A DNA stretch of 64,000 nt from Deinococcus cellulosilyticus NBRC 106333 = KACC 11606 (GTDB lineage: Bacteria > Deinococcota > Deinococci > Deinococcales > Deinococcaceae), in the NCBI RefSeq assembly GCF_007990775.1, contig NZ_BJXB01000028.1:1-64000 (forward strand). The letters run 5' to 3'. The notes beneath the pieces are model-generated. The model saw only the letters and a program-made list of their open reading frames with translations. It made no database searches and was not told where the DNA came from. This document shows, piece after piece, positions 58,157 to 64,000 of the stretch (positions are counted from its first letter, which is position 1; every line of letters begins with the position of its first letter). Made by a program: the position numbers and the translations under genes.

Positions 58157-60238
58157 TCACTCCAGGCGTTTCAACCGCCAGATCTGGCTCTGGAACTCCC
58201 CGAGTTTGATTTCCAGGCCACGCTGCATCCAGGCTGTGCCTGAACGCACCTCCTCCCCTGCTGCATAAAGCGCTTCGGGGTCCAGGCCCTGCAGTTTCAC
58301 CACCGGATCAGGCTGGTAATAGCGGGAAATGTGCGTTCTGAACCCAAGCACCACGGATTCTTGCTGGTCTTTGCTCACGTACTGCACCGCTGAAACAGCA
58401 TGATCTGCAGGGGACCGCAGGCGGTATTGGTCACCCCCATGCAGGATGTGTCGGATTTGTTTGTACTGCCCAATCAGCTCTGCAGCCTCTTCACGCTCGG
58501 CGTCAGACCAGTGGAGGATGTGCCCTCCAATCCCAAGCACCCCACACATCGCCACATGGAAACGAAATTTCAGGGAGAAGCGGTCCTTGCCCCAGTCGGT
58601 GGCCCAGGCCTCCATGGTGTTAGCCGGGTAGGCCAGCGAGTACCCCTCCTGAATCTGCAACCTTGCTGCAGGGTCGGTGCAATCGCTGATCCAGGCCTGA
58701 TCCGCCATGCGCAGCATGCCCACATCCACCCGGCCTCCGCCACCGGAGCAGGTCTGCCAGATCACCTCAGGGTGCCTTTCCCTGAGGGTGCCCCACACCC
58801 GGTACAGGCCCTGCACGTGGCGCACCCAGAGTTCTCTGGCATCTCCTGCAAAATCAGGCCATCCAGGCTCGGACACATAACGGTTGAAGTCCCACTTGAT
58901 GAAAGAAATCTCGTGCTTCGCCAGCAGGTCATCCAGCAGATGGATCAGGTGGTTCTGCACATCCTCTCTGCCCAGGTTGAGGATCAGCTGGTTTCTGGCC
59001 TCATTTCTCTTTCTGCTCTTAAAGTGGTACACCCAGTCGGGATGGGCGCGGTACAGGTCGCTGTCGGGGTTCACCATCTCAGGCTCGACCCACAGGCCGA
59101 AATCCATGCCCAGACCTTTGACTTTCTCGATCAGAGGCTCAAGGCCATCCGGGAATTTGACTTCATCAGGCCACCAGTCTCCCAGACCGGACCGGTCATA
59201 GGTGCGGCCATGGAACCAGCCGTCGTCCATCACAAAAAGCTCAATGCCCATCTGTGCCGCCACTTCGGCCAGCTGGGATTGCCCCTCCACCGTCACATCA
59301 AAGGCTGTGGCTTCCCAGGAGTTGTACAGCACTTTGCGGGTCTGGTCCGGGTGGGGAAGCTGGGTCCGCACGTAGGCATGCAGGTTTCTGCTTGCTGCAC
59401 CAAAACCCTGATCGGTGTAACCTGCCACACTGGCCGGCGTCTCAAAGTGTTCTCCGGGCCGGAGGGTCCATGCAAAGTCCCAGTCGTTGATGCCCAGTCC
59501 AATGCGGGTCTGGTGGGCATTGGTCCTCTCTGCCAGCAGTTTGAAGTTTCCACTCCAGCACAGGAGCCCGAACCACACTTCTCCATGCGTCTCGCTGGAG
59601 GGCTGAGCTGCAGAATCAGCAGCAAAAAAAGGGTGGTGCTGGTGGCTGGTGGTGAGGGTGCGGGATTCCAGCACTTTTGTGCCTTCAGTGAGGGTGTCCC
59701 GCTGGATGCGAAACTCATCCAGCCACTGGCCCGACAGGTGGGTGAGGCGGTAGGTTTCACCTTCAGGCAGGTGCCAGAACGCAGAAAGCACCCGTTCCAG
59801 GGTCAGGGTCTGGTTTCCAGTGTTTTCAAAGGTCACCCAGCGTTCGATCAGGTCTGCCTGTTCGTGCACACGGTAATGCAAGGTCACTTGCAGCCCGGTG
59901 AGCCGGTCCTGAAAGCGCACGTTCAGAATATGACCGTTCAAATCGCTGTCCACAAAAGACAGCACCGAATCCCTGGTTCCCTGCTCCGAGCTGACCTTGA
60001 AGGCAGGCTCACTGTACCTCAAACCTCCGTAAGGGGGGTATTCTTCGCGGGTGAGGTGGGGCGGATTGACAAAAGAAATCTCGGACTCTGGAACCAGAGC
60101 AAGGGGGTAATCCTCCACCCTGGGCAGTTTCTTTCCCCAGTAGCGGTGGGCCAGATGCCCTGCCTCGTTGAGTCCAAAAGCGTAGGCGACGTTTGCGGTT
60201 TCCAGAATCCAGCCGTGTGCACCTTCATAAATGGGCAT
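58157..60238 (-). CDS. GH36 alpha-galactosidase
   Basis: A 693-aa cytoplasmic family 36 alpha-galactosidase that releases terminal alpha-galactose from melibiose, raffinose or stachyose. An N-terminal beta-sandwich (1-320) precedes the TIM barrel: FVMDDGWFHGR, nucleophile Asp450 in FIKWDFNR, CSGGGGRVD, and acid/base Asp519 in SDCTDP. AGGAG lies 12 nt before ATG 60238; an in-frame TTG two codons earlier is less likely. It is downstream of an aldo/keto reductase on the same strand. No transporter is adjacent. Confidence 0.93.
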   Translation of the reverse strand: MPIYEGAHGWILETANVAYAFGLNEAGHLAHRYWGKKLPRVEDYPLALVPESEISFVNPPHLTREEYPPYGGLRYSEPAFKVSSEQGTRDSVLSFVDSDLNGHILNVRFQDRLTGLQVTLHYRVHEQADLIERWVTFENTGNQTLTLERVLSAFWHLPEGETYRLTHLSGQWLDEFRIQRDTLTEGTKVLESRTLTTSHQHHPFFAADSAAQPSSETHGEVWFGLLCWSGNFKLLAERTNAHQTRIGLGINDWDFAWTLRPGEHFETPASVAGYTDQGFGAASRNLHAYVRTQLPHPDQTRKVLYNSWEATAFDVTVEGQSQLAEVAAQMGIELFVMDDGWFHGRTYDRSGLGDWWPDEVKFPDGLEPLIEKVKGLGMDFGLWVEPEMVNPDSDLYRAHPDWVYHFKSRKRNEARNQLILNLGREDVQNHLIHLLDDLLAKHEISFIKWDFNRYVSEPGWPDFAGDARELWVRHVQGLYRVWGTLRERHPEVIWQTCSGGGGRVDVGMLRMADQAWISDCTDPAARLQIQEGYSLAYPANTMEAWATDWGKDRFSLKFRFHVAMCGVLGIGGHILHWSDAEREEAAELIGQYKQIRHILHGGDQYRLRSPADHAVSAVQYVSKDQQESVVLGFRTHISRYYQPDPVVKLQGLDPEALYAAGEEVRSGTAWMQRGLEIKLGEFQSQIWRLKRLE

Positions 60239-60278
60239 GTTCAAAAAGCTCCTGACAGTGAAAGGGGGCGTGGGGGTG

Positions 60279-60312
60279 AAGCCACCCCACAGGTGGGTGG
60301 GGTGGCTGAAAA
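60279..60312. other. GC-rich hairpin between aldo/keto reductase and GH36 genes
   Basis: AGCCACCCCAC and GTGGGGTGGCT form a perfect 11-bp stem with a 6-nt loop, without a T-run on the minus strand. It may attenuate read-through into GH36 or stabilise the upstream mRNA. Confidence 0.35.
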
Positions 60313-60321
60313 AGGGTGGTT

Positions 60322-61332
60322 TTATTTCTGCTCTGCTTGCAAAATGCCTTCAATGGCCTGCAGTTCTTCCTGCGTGAAAGCCAGATTGGACAGGGCACCC
60401 ACAGCATCCACCACCTGCTCAGGACGGCTTGCACCGATCAATGCAGAGGTGACTTCAGCATGCCTGAGCACCCAGGCCAGGGCCATCTGGGCCAGGGTCT
60501 GACCGCGGGCCTTCGCAAATTCGTTCAACTGGAAAATCTGCTCCAGACGGGTCTCACTGATGTGCTCCGGGCGCAGGAAGTGGGCACGTGCAGCCCGGGA
60601 ATCCCCGGGGATGCCCTTCAGGTACTTGTCGGTCAGCATGCCCTGGGCCAGTGGAGAGAACACAATGCTGCCAATGCCTTCATCCCTGAGGGCCTCCAGA
60701 AGCTCCGCCTCGATCCAGCGGTTGAACATGCTGTACGAAGGCTGGTGGATCACAAAGGGTGTCCCCAGGCTCTTGAGGATGTGCGAAGCCTGACGGGTCT
60801 GCTCGGCGTTGTAATTGGAAATCCCCACGTACAGGGCACGTCCGCTGCGCACAATGTGGTCCAGCGCACGCATCGTCTCATCGAGGGGGGTTTCCGGGTC
60901 CGGGCGGTGGTGGTAGAAAATGTCCACGTAATCCAGGCCCATGCGCTTCAGGCTCTGGTCCAGGCTGGCAATCAGGTATTTTCTGGAGCCAAAGTTGCCA
61001 TAAGGCCCTTCCCACATGTCATAGCCCGCCTTGGTGGAGATGATCAGCTCATCCCGGTAAGGCAGAAAATCACTTTTCAGGATGCGCCCGAAGTTTTCCT
61101 CTGCACTGCCCGGAGGAGGACCATAGTTGTTGGCAAGGTCAAAGTGGGTGATGCCCAGATCAAAACTGGTGCGCAGGATCTGGCGGCCATTCTCGAAACG
61201 GTCAATGCCCCCGAAGTTGTGCCACAGGCCCAGCGAGATGCGGGGAAGCTTCAGGCCGCTTCTGCCCAGCCTTGCATACTGCATGCTGTCATAACGGTCT
61301 GCTGCCGCAAGGTAATGGTCTTTTTTGTTCAT
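60322..61332 (-). CDS. Aldo/keto reductase, YghZ type
   Basis: A 336-aa NADPH-dependent aldo/keto reductase of the AKR14/YghZ group (L-glyceraldehyde 3-phosphate reductase relatives, Kvbeta-like). The catalytic set is seen: Asp/Tyr in HFDLANNYGPPPGSAEENFG, Lys in IISTKAGYDMW and His in DIFYHHRPDPETP. TAAGCT lies 6 nt before ATG 61332. It probably detoxifies aldehydes such as methylglyoxal or reduces a sugar aldehyde before the GH36 gene. Confidence 0.9.
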   Translation of the reverse strand: MNKKDHYLAAADRYDSMQYARLGRSGLKLPRISLGLWHNFGGIDRFENGRQILRTSFDLGITHFDLANNYGPPPGSAEENFGRILKSDFLPYRDELIISTKAGYDMWEGPYGNFGSRKYLIASLDQSLKRMGLDYVDIFYHHRPDPETPLDETMRALDHIVRSGRALYVGISNYNAEQTRQASHILKSLGTPFVIHQPSYSMFNRWIEAELLEALRDEGIGSIVFSPLAQGMLTDKYLKGIPGDSRAARAHFLRPEHISETRLEQIFQLNEFAKARGQTLAQMALAWVLRHAEVTSALIGASRPEQVVDAVGALSNLAFTQEELQAIEGILQAEQK

Positions 61333-61338
61333 GCGACG

Positions 61339-61344
61339 AGCTTA
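61339..61344 (-). promoter_or_regulatory. -10 box of leaderless aldo/keto reductase gene
   Basis: TAAGCT on the minus strand, 6 nt before the ATG. Confidence 0.45.
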
Positions 61345-61442
61345 ACAGGACCCCATCTGCAAACGAACTAGGCCAATTGGCATACGTATAGATGACCTGA
61401 GATTGCACGTGTGATTCGCAGAAACCTGCAAGCACTTCAAAG

Positions 61443-61474
61443 AGAAACGACCAGACTCAAGCCTGATCGTTTCT
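61443..61474 (-). terminator. Terminator-like hairpin of the low-complexity gene
   Basis: AGAAACGACCAG and CTGATCGTTTCT pair with one mismatch around an 8-nt loop, 25 nt past the 61499 stop on the minus strand, then CTCTTT. Confidence 0.5.
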
Positions 61475-61498
61475 GAAACATCACTTTAAGGACGTTCT

Positions 61499-62005
61499 TT
61501 AGCGCTTGGAACCCGAGTCGCTTCCCTGGGATGAATTGCTTCCGCCCTGAGAGCCGGATTGACCGGACTGATTGCCACTCATGCCCTGCTGTCCGCTCTG
61601 GCCCTGCTGGTTTCCAGACATGCCGGATTGCTGATTGGATTGTTGACCACCCTGCTGACCGGATTGCTGACCGCTCTGGCCCTGGGAGTGGCTCAGTTGA
61701 TGGCGGTCGTCATTCTGGTTGCCAGACATGCCGCTCTGCTGGCCACTTTGCTGACCGCCCTGAGAGCTGGACTGGCCGGACTGGTTGCCACTCATGCCTT
61801 GCTGTCCGCTCTGGCCTTGCTGGTTTCCAGACATGCCACTTTGTTGACCGCTTTGTTGACCACTTTGCTGGCCGGATTGGTTTCCAGACATGCCTTGCTG
61901 ACCGCTCTGACCGGATTGCTGGCCGCTCATGCTCTGTTGATCACTCTGTTGACCGCTCTGTTTGTCCTGCTGGTTGTTGTTGTTTTTGTTGTTCTGGTCG
62001 CTCAT
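61499..62005 (-). CDS. Gln/Ser/Gly/Asn low-complexity protein
   Basis: A 168-aa protein made of only ten amino-acid types, mostly Gln, Ser, Gly and Asn; no aromatic residue, Cys, Pro, Ala, Val, Ile, Glu or Thr, and one Leu. It has tandem units such as GMSGNQQGQSGQQ and QSGQQSGQQSG, and one long unit occurs twice (near residues 57-78 and 128-149). The only charged patch in the middle is NDDRHQ. AAGGAG precedes ATG 62005, so it is likely expressed. There is no signal peptide. It should be fully disordered and very hydrophilic, like hydrophilin/LEA-type desiccation proteins or prion-like condensate formers; which is unknown. Confidence 0.75.
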   Translation of the reverse strand: MSDQNNKNNNNQQDKQSGQQSDQQSMSGQQSGQSGQQGMSGNQSGQQSGQQSGQQSGMSGNQQGQSGQQGMSGNQSGQSSSQGGQQSGQQSGMSGNQNDDRHQLSHSQGQSGQQSGQQGGQQSNQQSGMSGNQQGQSGQQGMSGNQSGQSGSQGGSNSSQGSDSGSKR

Positions 62006-62146
62006 GTGGTTCTCCTTCATCAGACGAGAGGGCCTTTGAAGCACGCCCACTGAACCTTAAAGCTACTGCACATTCACATGTACAAGGCTTCACTTTCAGG
62101 AAGCACACTTCACTTCAAATGGTTTCCATACAAATTCGATTCGACT

Positions 62147-62204
62147 TTGACCACCATCAATCATCACGTCAATGGGAGGAACGCTTTTTGGTTGTGGTGG
62201 TCAA
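62147..62204. other. Spaced inverted repeat upstream of the low-complexity gene
   Basis: TTGACCACCA (62147-62156) and TGGTGGTCAA (62195-62204) are perfect inverted 10-mers 38 bp apart in the AT-rich gap 62006-62499; GGACAATTGTCC (62340-62351) is a separate 12-bp palindrome. They may be regulator sites for 61499 or for the gene at 62500; no convincing gene is in the gap. Confidence 0.3.
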
Positions 62205-62499
62205 CAACCTGATTGTATATTCATTTCATGATTTATACATTGTGTTATCCATGATAAGCGTGAGTTGAGGCTGATTTTTTCAGGAAAGCCAATCAAAAAG
62301 AAATGACAAAGCATCAACATCTGTTTGCGATGCTGATCAGGACAATTGTCCTCAGGTTGTTCCAAATGTCAAGATATTATCATGAAGAGCTGAAACGTGG
62401 CTTATGCCTCACTGTATTTAGACTGAGTGACGCATACAACAGGCAATCTTCTGACTGCATGACAGAATCATCCTGATGCACTTTTGAGGAAGGCAGCTT

Positions 62500-62874
62500 T
62501 CAGGATGAACGTTGCTGGATGGGAACCGTGCTCAGCAACCGGAGCACTTCACTTTGCTGATCGGTGGGAATCAGGCACACATAACCCTCAATGGGATTCG
62601 GATGAATCTGAATCACCAGCAGCACATGGCTCTGTCTTTCTGCAGCCAGGTTGAGGATGGCCTGCTCCAGGATGTCCTGCTGCATGCTGGCGGTGCGCAG
62701 GTCCGGGAGGTGCAGACCCAGTTTTTCATGTGCGATCTTGCACAGGTCCTGCCCGAAAAACCCATCCCCCTGAGGCCCAAAAGTGTAGGTGAGGTCTGCC
62801 AGGGCCTGAAGGGACCGGGCAAGGCTTCTGGGGACATCATCGAGATGGAAGGTGGGCAGTCTGGGGTGTTCCAT
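62500..62874 (-). CDS. Hypothetical protein, 124 aa
   Basis: A small soluble protein not recognised by eye. MEHPRLPTFHLDDVPRSLARSLQALADLTY opens it; VLLVIQIHPNPIEGYVCLIPT near the C-terminus looks like a beta hairpin. It lies 96 nt downstream of the diguanylate cyclase on the same strand, so it may share its transcript and act in the same signalling path, but there is no domain evidence. Confidence 0.65.
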   Translation of the reverse strand: MEHPRLPTFHLDDVPRSLARSLQALADLTYTFGPQGDGFFGQDLCKIAHEKLGLHLPDLRTASMQQDILEQAILNLAAERQSHVLLVIQIHPNPIEGYVCLIPTDQQSEVLRLLSTVPIQQRSS

Positions 62875-62970
62875 AAGGATTTGTTACATTTATGACGAAC
62901 AAAGTCCGCATGGTGTCAGTTATAAGGCACACTCTGCCTTCATATTGTGCGATTTAAGCAAGAATTCACT

Positions 62971-64000
62971 TCATGAAAAGGGCTTTGAAGGCAGCTCGGC
63001 TTCCTGCACAACCCAGGGCCTGAGGGTCCCACGGTTGCGGCCCGAATGTTTGCTGCAGTACATGGCCTGATCTGCTGCCTGGATCAGGCCCTGGGCCGTG
63101 ATGGCATCTTCCCGGGTGGCCTGCACCCCTCCCACACTGAGGGTGACATGGGGGGCCACCTCCGAAAAGGCATGGGGCAGGGCAAGTTGCAAGAGTTGTT
63201 CCCTGAGTCGCTGGCTGAGGTGCGAAAGCTGCTCCAGAGAGGTGTTGGGCAGGATCACTGCGAATTCCTCACCTCCATAACGGGCGACCACATCCCCTGC
63301 CCGTCTGAAGGTGTCCTGCAAGAGCCGGGCCACCTGTTTCAGGCACAGGTCACCTTGCGGGTGACCGTAGTGGTCGTTGTAACGCTTGAAGAAATCGATG
63401 TCACAGAGCAGCAGGCCAAGGGGCTTTTCACTGCGGGGCAGCCTGCGAACCTCCTGTTCAAGGCGTTCATCAAAGTGCCTGCGGTTGAAAATGCCCGTCA
63501 GACCATCCCGGATGGTCAATTCCTGAAGCTGTTCATTGGCCCGTGCGAGTTCATGGGTTCTCTCTCGAATGCGCACTTCAAGTTCCTCATTGGCCTTGCG
63601 AAGCTCCTCAGCCTGTGCACGATTGCGCAAGTCCAGTTCCCTGTTGGTGAGGGTCAAACCGGTGCGGTCCACCAGGGTTTGCAAGGTGGATTGTTCCTCT
63701 GCACTGAAAGGGCCTGTCTGGGGCGAACGCCACACGGTCACCACGCCTCTTTTGATGCCATGCAACACCAGTGGCAGGTCGCAGCGATGCCAGTCTGGTG
63801 TTGGGGATTCATTTGTGCAGTCAGACGTCAGGCGCTCTGAGGGGAAAATTTCCACAACACAGAACCCCTGCAGAATTTCCGCAGTGTGGTGGGTCATGGC
63901 CTGCAGCAGCGCAGGGTGTTCCATTTCAGGCTGGGCGAGGATCAACATGAAGCGGTCCAGGCCTTCCATGCGTCTGAGACGGTCCAGGCGGTCAAACTCT
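62971..64000 (-). CDS. GAF-GGDEF diguanylate cyclase (partial, 5' end off the window)
   Basis: At least 343 aa; the frame is open through the right edge (EFDRLDRLRR precedes the first internal Met), so the N-terminus is missing. A GAF-like sensor (about MLILAQPEMEHPALLQAM to DRTGLTLTNREL) is joined by a coiled coil (AEELRKANEELEVRIRERTHELARANEQ) to a GGDEF domain: DGLTGIFNRRHFDERL, CDIDFFKRYND, active site GGEEF and an inhibitory RxxD site (RAGD) five residues before it. So it should make cyclic di-GMP with product inhibition. Confidence 0.9.
   Translation of the reverse strand, partial: EFDRLDRLRRMEGLDRFMLILAQPEMEHPALLQAMTHHTAEILQGFCVVEIFPSERLTSDCTNESPTPDWHRCDLPLVLHGIKRGVVTVWRSPQTGPFSAEEQSTLQTLVDRTGLTLTNRELDLRNRAQAEELRKANEELEVRIRERTHELARANEQLQELTIRDGLTGIFNRRHFDERLEQEVRRLPRSEKPLGLLLCDIDFFKRYNDHYGHPQGDLCLKQVARLLQDTFRRAGDVVARYGGEEFAVILPNTSLEQLSHLSQRLREQLLQLALPHAFSEVAPHVTLSVGGVQATREDAITAQGLIQAADQAMYCSKHSGRNRGTLRPWVVQEAELPSKPFS

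Noticed and set aside
58400..60502. 700-aa open frame on the plus strand opposite the GH36 gene
   Set aside because: It is the antisense shadow of a complete GH36 enzyme with catalytic motifs; the translation has no recognisable domain and runs over the gene boundary.
61531..62268. Plus-strand frames opposite the Gln/Ser/Gly/Asn gene with Leu/Ala/Thr-rich repeats
   Set aside because: The minus-strand gene has a proper ribosome site and start; the antisense repeats merely mirror its codons.
62304..62477. 57-codon plus-strand frame (MTKHQHLFAMLIR...) in the gap before gene 62500
   Set aside because: Only a weak A-rich ribosome site and no family or signal sequence; a chance frame in AT-rich DNA is as likely.

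Overview
The window looks like a Deinococcus chromosome. The support is the gene content (a ComZ/prepilin cluster, WYL and LacI regulators, a Trx2-type thioredoxin), the moderately high GC, and many genes whose start codon sits exactly 6 nt after a TANNNT -10 box, a leaderless layout reported as common in that genus. The genus is inferred; there is no rRNA here. No tRNA, rRNA or CRISPR array was seen.

Layout. 88-4106: a WYL regulator, a LysR regulator divergent from trxB plus a peroxiredoxin-like gene, and an unknown gene. 4288-23948: a roughly 20-kb fructan/fructose locus. It holds two RbsA-type ATPases around a LacI regulator, a fructose-type binding protein, permease and mutarotase, two exported GH32 lipoproteins with an unknown lipoprotein between them, a second LacI regulator, a CUT1 binding protein with two permeases, and a cytoplasmic GH32. 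Three copies of ATGCAA-N4-TTGCAT tie the GH32 genes and the second LacI gene together. 23962-29067: accessory DNA with a YdeI-like gene, a HigA-like pair, a broken gene inside ~160-bp inverted repeats, a nuclease-like relic, a LysE exporter and an unknown gene. 29618-35476: subtilase, orphan sugar-binding protein, beta-propeller lipoprotein and an FGE-fold protein. 35899-38211: GH4 glycosidase and AraC regulator. 38247-42378: two membrane proteins and an ABC-2 exporter with a TetR gene. 42577-46760: M3 peptidase, small exported protein, a broken KtrB gene and transaldolase. 46815-49997: a four-gene minor-pilin operon. 50255-54429: TetR/FAD monooxygenase, ISL3 transposase relic, an unknown gene and two small secreted proteins. 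54677-58067: TetR/DUF4386 pair, a 44-aa secreted Cys peptide, thioredoxin and a CxxC flavoprotein. 58157-61332: GH36 alpha-galactosidase and aldo/keto reductase. 61499-64000: a Gln/Ser/Gly/Asn low-complexity protein, an unknown gene and a diguanylate cyclase cut by the window edge.

How it works together: the exported GH32 enzymes should cut extracellular fructan or sucrose-type sugars. The fructose ABC system and the CUT1 system take up fructose and short oligosaccharides, the cytoplasmic GH32 finishes the cleavage, and the GH4 and GH36 enzymes could remove galactosyl units of raffinose-type sugars. Two pairs of redox genes (trxB/peroxiredoxin; thioredoxin/flavoprotein) and several one-component regulators fit a soil or plant-surface heterotroph. 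The least explained items are the low-complexity protein, the inverted-repeat-bounded broken gene, the HigA-like pair, the small Cys peptide, and the set of shared operators.
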